Positions 21,943 through 36,335 of a DNA stretch of 64,000 bases are shown here, piece by piece. A program made the position numbers and the translations under genes. Position 1 is the stretch's first letter; each line of letters begins with the position of its first letter. This stretch comes from Raphanus sativus. Lineage: Eukaryota; Streptophyta; Magnoliopsida; Brassicales; Brassicaceae. Under the pieces are notes generated by a model. The model did no database searches, had not been told where the DNA came from, and saw nothing but the letters and a program-made list of their open reading frames with translations. The DNA is taken from assembly GCF_000801105.2 (NCBI RefSeq), contig NC_079516.1:5828001-5892000 (forward strand), in the 5' to 3' direction.

Positions 21943-24213
21943 TATATATTAAATGATTTTTTTTATGTGTCGATCATAGATGAACTCTTAAAAAATTGTT
22001 ATAATTTGATTGGTCGATGATTTTTAATTTTTATTTATTTTAATTAGATCTCAAAAGAAAAAATAAATCTATAACCAATTAATATTACTTGCCAAATAAT
22101 CTACATAATATTACAAATAATTATTTATGGTAATTAATTTTTGAAATTGTAGAAAGAGTATTAATGTTGATCAATTTTTATATTTATAAAATACATAAAA
22201 TAATAAATGAAAAATAATTTATATAAATCGATATAATGATTTTATATTCTTATTTAAAACATTATATTTGTATATAAATTATTATAATAACTATTAATGT
22301 CTTTTAATTTCATATATTCTTTACAAATCATTTATAAAAATTATAAATACATTTATAAAATTGTTTATCTTGGCTTATCATATATTTAAAATTATTATAA
22401 GAAGTTGTGAGTCATTTATATAAGCTTATAAATTATTTTATAAAATATATTTTGAAACATCATCCTACTATCCAACTATATATTAATTGAGAAGTTATTT
22501 AATTTATTTTTGCTTATATGTTGATCGGAGGTGAACTCTTAAAAATTGATATAAGATTGGGATTTTTAATTTTTATTTATTTTAATTAGCTCTAAAAAAA
22601 TTAAGTCTATAACCAATTAATATCATTTGTCAAATAATCTACATAATATTACTATTAATGTTTTATGGTAACTAAGTTTTCAAATTATAGAAAGAGTATT
22701 AATGTTGATCAATTATTATATTTATAAATACATAAAATAACAAACGACAGACAATTTTATATAAATCGATATAATGATTTTATATTCTTATTTAAAACAC
22801 TATATTTGTATATTAATTATTATAATAAATATTACCATCTTATAAGTTCATATATGCTTTACAAATCATTTATAAATTGTTTATCTTGGCTTATCATATA
22901 TTTTAAATTATTATAAGAGGTTGTAAGTCATTTATATAAGCTTATAAATTAATTTATAAAATCTATTTTGAAACCTCATCCTACTATACCACTATCCACT
23001 ATCCACTATATATTAATTGAAAAGTCATTTAAGTGATTTTTGTTTGCGTGTCGATCATAAGTGAATTCTTAAAAATTGTTATATTTTTATTGGTCGATGA
23101 TTTTTAATTTTTATTTATTTTTATTAGATCTAAAAATAAAAGATAGGTCAATAATCAATAAATATCACTTGCAAAATAATATTCATAACATTACAAATAA
23201 TTATTGTTATGGTAGCTAATTACTGAAACTATAGAAATAGTAATAGTGTGATCAATTTTTTATATCCCCTATATACTACATAAAATAATAAACAAAAAAT
23301 GTTTATTAGAATTTATATTATGCTTTTATTTTCATATATAAAGCCTTATATTTGTATATAAAGTATTACAAAAACTATTAATGTATAATATAGTTCATAC
23401 ATGTTTTATAAATCATTTATAAAATTATAAATACATTTTAAAAATTATTTATCTTGGCTTATCATTTGTTTTAAATTATTATAAGAGGTTATAAGTCACT
23501 TATACAAGCTTATATATTAATTTATAAAATCTATTTTGAAATTGAATTATATTAAATGAGAACTCACTTAATTTTGCTTAGGTGTCTTTGAGTTTAAGAA
23601 AAATTATTATAATTTGATTTGTTAATGGATTTTCTATTTTTATTTATTTTATGAGTAAGAAAATCAGTTCTAGAATCAATTTTATCAATATCCAAACGAT
23701 CTAAATATATATCATAAAATAATTTATAGCAATTAAATATGAGATTTATATTAAAATGCTCAAAAATCACTTTTAGTAATAAAGTATTTATAAACTATAT
23801 AATATATTTCATAAGTAATTTATAGAATTTATATAGTAGTTTTATATTTTTATGTAATTGGATATGAATATGTAGAGAATGTGTAACAATTATATTGTTT
23901 TAACTTTTAATCTTATTAGAGACATAAAAAATTTAGCTGCAAACTATATATTTTCAAAACTTAAGTAATTTTATTAAAAACTGAATTATGAATATTATAT
24001 ATAATTAATTTTACAAAATTTTAAATACAAATATCAACAGATATTTAAAATAGTCAGATTCATTTTTTTCAAAAAAAAATTTTCTTAGAAAAGTATTTAA
24101 CAAAAACACATATTCAATTTTTTTGATGATAAAAACCTATTTAATTTTCCAAATTATAATAAATATATTGTTACAAAATATTCAAACTCGGAAAATTGCG
24201 GGCATCCACCTTG
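21943..24213 (+). repeat. Tandem array of four ~535-base units inserted in a PMEI promoter
   Basis: Units start with CTATATATTAA(A/T)TGA.AA near 21943, 22476, 23006 and 23547. They share GGTCGATGATTTTTAATTTT, TATCTTGGCTTATCATATAT and TATAAGCTTATA; the fourth is partial and diverged. Against the array copy 4 promoter, where GAAGTAT runs on to ATTTATTGGAAAT, the block is an insertion of about 2.27 kb. It ends near TTGCGGGCATCCACCTTGTAG, which resembles a worn Helitron 3' end. Not coding. Confidence 0.7.
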
Positions 24214-24465
24214 TAGAGGTTAATTGACTTATTTATTGGAAATTAAATTACAATAAATCAGTAAATTAAACAAGATAATCTGTTAGTCTTTGTCTTAGTA
24301 ACTCTTATTAAATTGATGTCCATATCTATTTTATACGCATTTTGAAAACTAAGGAAACCTTTTAATTTGTTCAACAACCTAAAAACTTTTCACTCAATAA
24401 AAGGGCAACCTTGAAATCATAAACGATTCACTAACTTTTCTCTTTGTAGCTCTCAGTAAGACAAA

Positions 24466-25192
24466 ATGAATAACTTTATGAAATTATTCGCAATTTTCTT
24501 GTTCATCCAAATCCAAATAGCCTTGTCTCAACCAAATCTTATACAACAACTCTGCAAAAGAAACCGTTATCAACCCCTATGCGTCTCTACTCTCAATCTT
24601 GATCCTAGAAGCAAAACCTCAAATCTCCAAGGTAAGATCATGAATCATTGTGACATAACAACTTGATTAACAATAATATTTTCTGTAAACATATGACTAG
24701 ATGGTTATGATATTTGACATATATGATTCACGTAAACTTTGTCATCATCTGCTATTCCCTCGTACACATTGCAAATTTATGTTGCTAACAAATATACTTT
24801 AATGATTTAATTTTGATTTACTTTTCATGCATTAATTAGGGCTTGCGTCGATCTCTATCGAGGCGACGACAAAGAAAACGAACGATGCGTTAACTTATCT
24901 CATCTCCGTTTTACGGCGAACTGGAGGAGATCGCGCAGCTTTTGAGAAGTACGGAACTTGCGTTGATCAGGATTACGGCGCATCTGTTAAGAGGTATTTG
25001 CCGGGGGCGATGGCTAATCTAAAGGCTAAGAAGTACTCTGCTGCAATAGCTAACTTGCAAGACGTTATGACGGCGTCGGGTGATTGTGAGAACCAGTTCG
25101 CCGGAAGTTGTCCATTACCGGTGAGCCAACGTAACAAAGCTGTTCATGATATTACCGATATGACTACTGACATCATCAAAACTTTTGTCTAG
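24466..25192 (+). CDS. PMEI-domain inhibitor, two exons (array copy 3)
   Basis: Coding exons are 24466..24631 and 24840..25192, giving 172 residues; donor CAAG|GTAAGA, acceptor AATTAG. Signal peptide 1-22. The hairpin LCKRNRYQPLC, then EKYGTCVDQDYGASVKRY, SGDCENQFAGSCPLPVSQ and DMTTDIIKTFV are all present, so the PMEI Cys set is complete. Substitutions RRTGGDRAAFEKYG and DVMTASGD distinguish it from its sisters. Proximal promoter (24215-24465) is like the other copies, but the distal module lies 2.3 kb further off because of a tandem-repeat insertion, which could alter expression. Predicted apoplastic inhibitor. Confidence 0.88.
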
Positions 25193-25529
25193 TAGATAAT
25201 AAATTTATATTGTATCTTTTTCTTTTTTGCTCTAAATGTTGCAAAAATTAAAGAGAAAATGAATATGGTAATAAATTTTATTTAGAAATATCTAATTTAT
25301 TTGATATTATAAATGATTTTTTTCATTTTACAGATTATATCTTATAAATAATAAAGACATAAATTTTTTGTCTAATACACAGAAGAAAAAAAGTTTCTTT
25401 ATTTTTAATGTACTTTTAGAAATAGAATTAAATCATGATTGATAAATATTAGAATAATTTTGATGTAAGTTTTAATTTTGAAATAAATATACATCAATTT
25501 AAAAATAAATAAAATTAAATAAATAAGAT

Positions 25530-25770
25530 AAAGTTTAATCATTGGAAGTTTTTTTGGTGCAGTGGTTTAACGAATTATTCATTAATATTTTTACACCAAA
25601 AGATCTGAGTTTTTAATTCTTGGAAATGGCAAATTATCTAGAATATTAAGAAAAAAAACTTATAAAAAATATTAGAGAAAATGTTTACGATAGATTACCG
25701 GTATAGTGCAAGGAGTATTGTCATAGTATTTTTCATAGTTTATTATAGCATAATTAACCAATAACAAAAG
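25530..25770 (+). mobile_element. Older SINE copy (duplicate of the one at 21334)
   Basis: TTGGAAGTTTTTTTGGTGCAG, box-A-like AGTGGTTTAACG and downstream text are colinear with 21334-21596. Its left duplication AAGATAAAGTTTAATCA has drifted by one base. The right duplication became the target of the SINE at 25783. Confidence 0.65.
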
Positions 25771-25782
25771 GAAAAGATAGAG

Positions 25783-26040
25783 TGGAAGCCCCTTTGGTCC
25801 AGTAGTTTGATTAAGGGTTCAATTGCTTTTACACTCGGAGGTCTGGGGTTCAAACCCCAGAAAATACCAAATTATGCAGATTATGAAGAAACAGGTTACA
25901 TGAGATCTTCAGCTTAGTGCATAGCGTACCATCGAATATGAATCTTATAGGACGACTCAGAGTGGTACAATCAGACGTGTATTCTCACATGGTGGTAGAA
26001 TTATCGGCTGTAAAATCGTCTCTGTAATATTCTCATTATT
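25783..26040 (+). mobile_element. tRNA-derived SINE with intact box B and 12-base TSD
   Basis: Box A-like TTTGGTCCAGTAGTTTGA and box B GGGGTTCAAACCCCAG identify a tRNA-derived head; the body ends ATATTCTCATTATT. The duplication GAAAAGATAGAG lies at 25771-25782 and 26041-26052. The paralogous site near 21597 lacks this insertion, confirming the boundaries. Confidence 0.85.
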
Positions 26041-26052
26041 GAAAAGATAGAG

Positions 26053-26400
26053 TTAACCAATTACCATAAATCATATGTTTATCTAGTCAAACACATCCAA
26101 AAACCACAAGAAAGAGTCAAAGACGATATAAAGGCTGGCTGGTATACGAAAAAATCTTTTTCATCACCGTATCTTTGATACGGATCAAATTAAAGACATC
26201 CACCTTGGTGGTCATGGGCTTTGTCTCCGTTGGAACCCATCATATGGGCTGCAGTAGGAGGGGGAGCACTTCCTTCTACGGGGTCATCATCTTTTTCGGT
26301 CAAATAAGAGGTCAATTGCCTTATTCTGGTATTGATCGAAAGAGGGTAATTGTCTTCTACTGATATTTGACCGAAAGAAGTATAGAAATTAATTGATGAT
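26053..26400 (+). promoter_or_regulatory. Distal promoter module of array copy 4
   Basis: Colinear with 21615-21942, including ACGGATCAA, GTTGGAACCCAT and the ATTTGACCGAAAGAAGTATA end, then continuous with ATTTATTGGAAAT and the proximal promoter. It supplies the uninterrupted reference arrangement. Confidence 0.4.
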
Positions 26401-26845
26401 TTATTGGAAATGAAATCACAATAAATCAGAAAATTAAACATATATGTTAGCACTTAGCCGTTTGACGTTAAAAAAAAAATTATATGTTAGTCTTTGTCTT
26501 AGTAACTCTTATTAACGTGATGTTCATGTCTATTTTATAAGCATTTTGAAAATGATGATTCTCTCAAATAATTTTTTTAAGTTTTTGTCACAAAAAAGTA
26601 TTCAAAAATAAAATAATAAAAATAACTTTTTTTATTTTGAAATTTTTAATATTTATTTTTTATTTTTTAAAATTTGAAACTCCACCCCAAACTTACTTTT
26701 TAACTATAAACTCAAAGTCTTAGATTAGTTGTTATAAATACATTTTTACTTTTAAATAAAATTATTTTTAGTCATTTTCCTTCTTGTTTTATGAAAATAA
26801 ACTAAAAATATTATCTAAAAGAATTTCTCTTTTAAAAATTTAAGG

Positions 26846-27106
26846 TCAACTCTAACTGTTGGGTTTTTTGATAGGTTTTTAACCATTTAAAAAAATCAAT
26901 ATAATGAAAAGTTAAATATGTGTCAGAAGAAGTTCTTGCATGAGTCAATTGAAGAACCGTTTTTATACTTTTTATTACATATGTCTATCCTCAATCGAAC
27001 CATCTTTTTATAAAATACAAAAGTTAAATAAAAAATAAATTATTGTTAAATTTTCATTACTAAAAAAATAGATAGAGATATTTACGGCATTGGAGATGTT
27101 CTTCTA
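26846..27106 (+). mobile_element. MITE with AAGGTCAACTC-type ends
   Basis: The left end AAGGTCAACTCTAACTGTTGGG and the inverted right end (AAGAACATCTCCAATG on the minus strand) form imperfect terminal inverted repeats, a common plant MITE terminus. Interior AT-rich, no ORF. It lies in the copy 4 promoter. Confidence 0.5.
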
Positions 27107-27109
27107 AGA

Positions 27110-27338
27110 GCATTATCAACTTCATTCTATTTTTCACTCTAAAATAGAATTTAGAAAAAAAAATGCTCTAATAGTACTCTATTTCTCACTCTATAACAGA
27201 GTAAAAATAGGTTTACTCCAAATATATAGTAAGTTGTTTTTTTTTGTTAATCATTCTATTTTTACTTTAAAATAGAGTACTATTGGAATAAACTCCAACT
27301 CTATTATGCAATCACTGGAGATGGTCTAAATAAACTTT
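27110..27338 (+). mobile_element. MITE rich in CTCTATTTT inverted repeats
   Basis: The left end GAGCATTATCAACTTCATTC and right end ACTCTATTATGCAATCACTGGAGATGG are inverted relatives. Internally ACTCTAAAATAGAAT and TTTAAAATAGAGTACTATTGG pair in hairpin fashion. Typical small foldback MITE of Brassicaceae. Boundaries approximate. Confidence 0.55.
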
Positions 27339-27441
27339 TTATTTGTTCGACAACCTAAAAACTTTTCACTCAATAAAAAAGAAACCTTGAAATCATAAAC
27401 GATTCACTAACTTCTTTCTTTGTAGCTTTCAGTAAAACAAA

Positions 27442-28089
27442 ATGAATAACTTTATGAAATTATTCTCAATTTTCTTGTTCATCCAAATCCAAGTAGCCAT
27501 GTCTCAACGAAATCTTATACATCAGCTCTGCAAAAGAAATCGTTATCAACCCCTATGCGTCTCTACTCTCAATCTTGATCCTAGAAGCAAAACCTCAAAT
27601 CTCCGAGGTAAGATCATAAATCATTGTGACATAACAAATTGATTAACAATAATATCTTCAGTAAACATATGACTAGATGGTTCTGATATTTGACATATAC
27701 TTTTATGTTTTAATTTTTGATTTACTTTTCATGCATTAGGGCTTGCGTTGATCTCTCTCCATGCGACAACAAAGAAAACGAACGATACGTTAACTTATCT
27801 CATCTTTGTTATGCCGGATGGAGGAGGTCGCGCTGATTTTGAGAAGTATGGAACTTGCATTGATCAGGATTACGGCTCATCTGTTGATAGGTATTTGCCG
27901 GGGGCTATGGCTAATCTAAAGGCTAAGAACTACTCTGCTGCGATAGCTAACTTGCAAGACGTTGTGGGGGCGTCGAGTGATTGTGAAAACCAGTTCGCCG
28001 GAAGTTGTCCATTACCGGTGAGCCAATGTAACAAAGCCGTTCATGATATTGCCGATATGACTACTGACATCATCAAAACTTTTGTCTAG
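27442..28089 (+). CDS. PMEI-domain inhibitor, two exons (array copy 4)
   Basis: Coding exons are 27442..27607 and 27740..28089, giving 171 residues; donor CGAG|GTAAGA, acceptor CATTAG. Signal peptide 1-22 (IFLFIQIQVAMSQ). It has LCKRNRYQPLC, EKYGTCIDQDYGSSVDRY, SDCENQFAGSCPLPVSQCNK and the terminal helix. The Arg-to-Cys change in VSQCNK adds an extra Cys not found in sisters, and LALISLHATT replaces LASISIDATT. Its intron is the shortest of the array (132 bases). Promoter carries two adjacent MITEs. Predicted secreted pectin methylesterase or invertase inhibitor. Confidence 0.87.
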
Positions 28090-28165
28090 TAGATAATAAA
28101 TTTATAATTTATCTTTTTTTTTTGCTATAAATGTTGCAAAAAATTAAAGGGAAAATGAAAATGGT

Positions 28166-28915
28166 ATGGTATTAAATAAGACATTGTCAAGATATCGACG
28201 GAACAAAACTGAGTATAGAGCCATGTCCGACACAGTGCAAGAGTTGCTCTGGTTGAGGAATCTACACTTTACATCCGATCTGATGCACCAATACCGGTTC
28301 ATTATGATAGTATCAGCGGTTTATGTGGTGGCTAATCCGGTATTTTATGAGAAGACTAAAGATATTGAAGTCAACTATATATAATTTCAACCGGTGGTGG
28401 TGGCGTAGTGGCGCTTGAGGGATTTAAAAAACCTAATAAGGCGAACCCGGGTTCAAACCCCACCGGCCACACGGATATGAGCTATTGCTTTAGGCTCGTT
28501 TGAATGCCCAGGAGAGGGTCTATCCGTGGATTATACTTCCACCCGGGGGTTAGGTTTGTGTCATCATTGACTCGGATTTAACCCTTTTTAAGTTCGAAAA
28601 AAAAAACTATATATCATTTCATAGGACTTTCCACAAAAATGCAACTAGCTAATATACTGACAAAAACATTTAGAAAAAAAGAGTGGAGCTTTTCTTGTCA
28701 GCTTGAGAGTTCGAAATCTACTCTCCAACTTGAGGGAGGGTATTCAAATATGGACATATGTAGTCATATCTATTAGAATATATTCTCACCAATACTTTGA
28801 TCTTTGCATATTTCTTGTATATCTAGTTTAGGAATGAAATCTTTGTATAAAGAGAAAGTCTTGGAACTAAAGATAAATACAGAAAAACTTTATGATACTC
28901 TTGTTTTCTGACATC
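28166..28915 (+). mobile_element. Ty1/copia remnant: RNase H end, polypurine tract and LTR
   Basis: The reading TEYRAMSDTVQELLWLRNL followed by SAVYVVANPVFYEKTKDIEV is the copia RNase H C terminus, with damage. After an inserted SINE come further remains, then the polypurine tract CTTGAGGGAGGG at about 28731-28740. An LTR starts TATTCAAATATGGACATATG and ends TTTTCTGACA at about 28914. The LTR end abuts the proximal promoter of the next PMEI gene, replacing its upstream half. Solo 3' part only. Confidence 0.8.
28390..28604 (+). mobile_element. SINE inserted in the copia remnant, 17-base TSD
   Basis: tRNA-like head with box A GGTGGCGTAGTGGCGCTTGA and box B GGGTTCAAACCCCACC; the tail ends in an A run. 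The flanking repeat AACTATATA(T)AATTTCA at 28373-28389 and 28605-28621 differs at one base. It splits the copia RNase H remains, so it is younger than the copia decay. A different SINE family from that at 25783. Confidence 0.85.
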
Positions 28916-28990
28916 AATAAAAGGACAACTTCGAAATCATAAACGATTCACTAACTTTCGTTTCTTTCTGTAGCTCTCAGTATAAACAAA

Positions 28991-31127
28991 ATGAGTAACT
29001 TAACGAAGTTATTCGCAGTTTTCTTGTTCATCCAAATCCAAATAGCCTTGTCTCAATCAAATCTTATACAGCAGCTCTGCAAAAGAAACCGTTATCAACC
29101 CCTATGCGTCTCTACTCTCAATCTTGATCCTAGAAGCAAAACCGCAAATCTCCAAGGTAAGATTATAAATAATATTTTCTGAAAACATATGACTAGATGG
29201 TTATAATCTAAACTATTAAAACTGAAGTACAAAAAGTACTTAACCCTTAGTTTTGCACAATAATTACAATAGAATGCCATTGATCTTAAACTCTGAGTTT
29301 TGATCATTATAACTAACCGAGATTCACGTTTATTTTCTCTACCTTAAACCGAAATTAGACCTATTAATAAATATGTCCTCACATTCAACCACTTGCCTTA
29401 ATTTCTTTCTATCCATTTAATAATACATGTTTTTGGGTACAGAAATTTAGAAAACCTTCATTACAATAATGGACCTTTCTATCAATATTTCAATACCTGC
29501 ATAACAATAGAAAACAAAAACATCGAATTATCAAAAACCATATAATCAAAACATAATTGATCCTGAGGAATGCAAATAATGTCTCGATATCAAATAAGAT
29601 CATAGTTTATATCATTGCATTATATAGACAAATTTTTATGTCATAAAATAAGATCGTACTTTATATTAATACTATTATTATCATATGCAGAATTAAAATC
29701 ATTACTAAACCAACACAATTGAAAATCATGACTACGCAGTTATTAGTTTCCAAAAAAAAAAATTATATTACAATATATATTCTTATATTTAAGCAAATAC
29801 AATATCAATAACTAACAAAATAATTTTTTTGATTTCTATTCTTCCAAATCACGTTACACATTTATTGCTAATCTCAAAATAATTACCTTCCATCATATAT
29901 TCCTATATTTAAGCAATACAATATTTTTTGATATCAGTCAACAACCACAAGATTCCTTATTTGTTCTCATTGCTTGCAAATCACGTAAAAAATCTTATAC
30001 TAATTAACCTTTTTCGATTAACAACTAACAAACAGATGAACAACAAACATCACAGATGAAGAGATCGGTTTCTCCAACCGATGATATACGGGAAACTGAA
30101 AAGTCAGTAAAATGGGCTTATATATTAACAAAATGGGCTTATATATTAACAAAATGGTAGATCGGTTTCAATTTGACACTTTAAGGTCCACAAATGGCCC
30201 AAATATATTTATATAATTACGATTTCTTAATCTAATTACTACAAATATGTATTTGAAATATATATTTGGAGTGACTTTGTAAATTGGTTTTAGAGATGAC
30301 TTTTTTCCTTTTTAACACAATATAAAAGAAATTAAATAATATATAAATCACAAAATTATATGTTTTCTTATTTAAACATAAACAACAAGTTCGTATATTA
30401 TACACTCTATGTTTAGTTTACCAAGCAAAAAACAAAAAAAAAACATTGTAAGAAGAATAAAACCTATTTGTTTAAAAAGGTACACTAAACTAAATAAACA
30501 AGAGACACAATTTTCTAAAAAATCAATAACATATAAAATAATAACATGAATGTTTTTAAAACTATGAAAAACATATAATTACTTCGAATATACATCCGCG
30601 CGGGCGCGCGGGTCAAAAGCTAGTAATTGACTTATAATTCACGTAAACTTTGTCATCATTTAACATCTTACCCCCCAAAAAAAAAGACTGTCATCATCTG
30701 CTATTCCCTCGCGCATATTGCAAGAGTGTACTTATTACTTATATGTTTTAATTTTTTATTTACTTTTCATGCATTAGGGCTGGCGTCGATCTCTATCGAT
30801 GCGACCACAAAGAAAACGAACGATACGTTAACTTATCTCATCTCCGTTATGCCGAGCGGAGGAGTTCGCGCTGATTTTGAGAAGTACGGAACTTGCATTG
30901 ATCAAGACTACGGCTCGTCTGTTGATAGGTATTTGCCGGGGGCTATGGCTAATCTAAAGGCTAAGAACTACTCTGCTGCCATAGCTAATTTGCAAGACGT
31001 TGTGGGGGCATCGACTGATTGTGAGAACCAGTTCGCCGGAAGTTGTCCATTACCGGTGACCCAACATAACAAAGCTGTTCATGATATTGCCGATATGACT
31101 ACTGACATCATCAAAACTTTTGTCTAG
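28991..31127 (+). CDS. PMEI-domain inhibitor, two exons with a Helitron in the intron (array copy 5)
   Basis: Coding exons are 28991..29156 and 30778..31127, giving 171 residues; donor CAAG|GTAAGA, acceptor CATTAG. Coding capacity is intact: signal peptide, LCKRNRYQPLC, EKYGTCIDQDYGSSVDRY, TDCENQFAGSCPLPVTQ, DMTTDIIKTFV. The intron is 1621 bases against 132-208 in its sisters, because a 1417-base Helitron sits inside. The promoter beyond about 75 bases upstream is copia LTR rather than the family module, so expression may follow the LTR. It directly precedes RFC3 tail to tail. Predicted apoplastic inhibitor. Confidence 0.87.
29207..30623 (+). mobile_element. Non-autonomous Helitron in a PMEI intron
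   Basis: It starts TCTAAACTATTAAAACTGAA and ends with hairpin CCGCGCG-GG-CGCGCGG (30596-30611), GGTCAAAAG and CTAG, flanked by A (29206) and T (30624). Removing it restores TTATAATAATTGAC, colinear with introns of the sister genes. No target duplication. The interior is AT-rich with no rolling-circle helicase, so it is an ATREP-like passenger. Confidence 0.93.
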
Positions 31128-31264
31128 TAGATAATAAAAGGGAAAATGAATATGATATGATAATTAAATAAAAAGAAAAGTACTTTTGATGATGTGATAT
31201 TTGTTATACAAATTCCATGTCCCAAAACACTGAAGATCTCTACAAAACAGCTCTCTAAACCTCA

Positions 31265-32565
31265 TCAAACGTTAACTGTTGTTCGTTTTTTTTCTCTTAT
31301 GCCTTTATTTGACTGGTCCTGTCCTTGTTCTTCTTCATCTTCTTCATACACCACCATAACAACATTACCATCATCATCTACTTCATACTCTACATCATCA
31401 CCTTCTTCCTCTTCATCAAACTCTTCTTCCTCCTCCTCATCATCATCATAAAAGTCATCATCCCCGTCCATACTTGCACGAACAGAGTGAAACTCGGGAG
31501 GGGGAGGGCAGTCTTCCGTAATGGCCTCATCACGTTTCATCACGAGATGCCTAATCACCCTCTCATCACTATCCAACATTCCTTTGAACTCGTTCAAGTG
31601 TTTCGCTTCCATCTCAAAGTTCATCAGTATATAGTGTGCGTTCTCTGCCTTCTGTATCTTATACGCCAGTCTACGCATCCCCCAGTCACTAAACCTCCAC
31701 ACTTTCCCCTTCTTCTCCTTCAAGAACTCTGAATACCATCATCAAACAGTCAAACACACAAATCACCGCTGTAACTCAAAGGAGAAAACTTTTTGTTCAC
31801 CTTGAACTTTCTCATTGACGCTTTCAACCTCCTCTGCATGTTTCTCATGAATCAAGTAAACCACCTCATAGTGCCTCACTACAAGAACATTAGGTTACAC
31901 ATCATCAAACCGGTTGAAACAATTAAAAAGTCAGATTAAACCGGGTTTCAAAGAAGAAGAACTTACTCCTTTCTTCATTCAAGTCACTCTGAAGCTGAAG
32001 ATCAAGAAACTCGTATAGCTCCTCTGTTTCAAACAAACAAGTAAGAAACAGAGCTCATGTAGGTATGTTAACAGAGTCCAAGAAAGTCACTTACTTTCTT
32101 CATCATCAGCGAACTCAGGAAGAAGATCACCTTCCTCATCAATCTTCTTCTGAAAAACCCAATTCATATAAACACAAAAAGTACAAAACTTTCAGCATCA
32201 ATGGTCGGACCAGAAACAGAGCACAACAGTAACCAGAAACAGAGCACATCAGTAACCAAAAACAGAGCACAACAGTAACCGTTATTCTCGTGAGCTAAGT
32301 AAGAGAGAAAGGGAACCTCTTTGAGAAGAATGGATTCAGGAAACGGGCCGGTGGCTTCGTCAGGTCTAGCGGAGAAGCTGTGGCTGTCATCTTTCTTGCT
32401 TTTCTTCTTCTTAGCGGCGGCGACGAGCAAAGGAAGAGACTTTGATCCTCTGCGGGCGAGACTAGGTATGAGGTACACGCGGGGAGAGTTGATGAACGAA
32501 TCTCGGCCGTCTATTCTGGGCCTGAGAGATAGTAGAGAGGAAGACGCGTGCAGGAGTGACTCCAT
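31265..32565 (-). CDS. RFC3: Plastid ribosomal protein S6-like protein, five coding exons
   Basis: Minus-strand coding exons are 32317..32565, 32095..32149, 31967..32023, 31801..31878 and 31265..31728, giving 300 residues, all GT-AG. N terminus is a Ser/Arg-rich, acid-poor plastid transit peptide followed by a KKKKSKK cluster. The bS6 domain starts about residue 121 (MRHYEVVYLIHEKHAEEVE) and includes WRFSDWGMRRLAYKIQKAEN and NAHYILMNFE. The C terminus adds a long acidic tail (DDDFYDDDEEEEEEFDEEEE). Family knowledge: S6 binds the small-subunit rRNA with S18. The Arabidopsis relative REGULATOR OF FATTY-ACID COMPOSITION 3 lies between the PMEI cluster and SCPL33, as here. Could be confused with the second plastid S6 paralogue; synteny favours RFC3. 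Confidence 0.9.
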
Positions 32566-33258
32566 TGGAGGAAAGCACGAGGAGTGAGATGGAGAAGACG
32601 AAGAAGGGCTTTAGCCGAAGAAGAGTTGGGGTTTGGTTTTGGATAAGAAATGTTCTCAGTTGAGTTTTACACTTTGACCCCTTATGTTATCCATAATTTT
32701 GAAATTCGACCCATTATTTTTTACTAAACTCAATTCGCCCCTTTTCTTTCTTTTTTTTTGAAAAAGGCTAAATTCGCCCTATTTAGTTTCATATAGTTAC
32801 TGTGACAAAAAAAAGTTTCATATAGTTAAAATTTTGGCTTCGATTAATCTGCTTCCAAATTTTGGCCATAACGCACAACTACTTTCTTCTCTTGGTAGAC
32901 GATGAAACTAAGAGAAGGCGTAACAAGAACATGTCTGAGAGGGTGAATCCAATGTAAATGATTTGCTCCACGACTTGGCAAAGACAAATTACTCACAGAA
33001 GAAAGAAATAACTTAGTGTGATGATAAAAAAAAAAACTTAGTGTGATGAATTTAATTAGATGGGTATATATTTATGTTTTCACCAAGTTCGTACATTCAT
33101 GTGATACTTCTTGTGTCCAAACTCATTATTATTATCATAAGATGGTTGGATAGTGGAAACAAAACAGTAATATGTTACATGTGGTTCGATTTATTATTTA
33201 TCGATCCATGTTTTATTTTATATCATTATCATTACTAAATGATAATGTGATGATGTAT
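32566..33258. other. Promoter of RFC3 and 3' flank of SCPL33
   Basis: Both neighbours read leftward, so this spacer holds the RFC3 upstream region. It contains T/A runs and two TTCATATAGTTA repeats near 32790-32826. No gene or transposon end seen. Confidence 0.45.

Positions 33259-36335
<3,077 letters not shown>

Noticed and set aside
25783..25860. Possible tRNA gene (box A and box B present)
   Set aside because: No cloverleaf acceptor pairing, and the unit is flanked by a TSD with a non-tRNA body: a SINE head.
28390..28470. Possible tRNA gene near GGGTTCAAACCCCACC
   Set aside because: Same reason: tRNA-derived SINE head with TSD and A tail.
31325..31732. 135-codon plus-strand frame over RFC3
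   Set aside because: Antisense of the acidic C-terminal tail of RFC3 (GAA/GAT repeats read as TTC/ATC, giving Phe/Ile runs).
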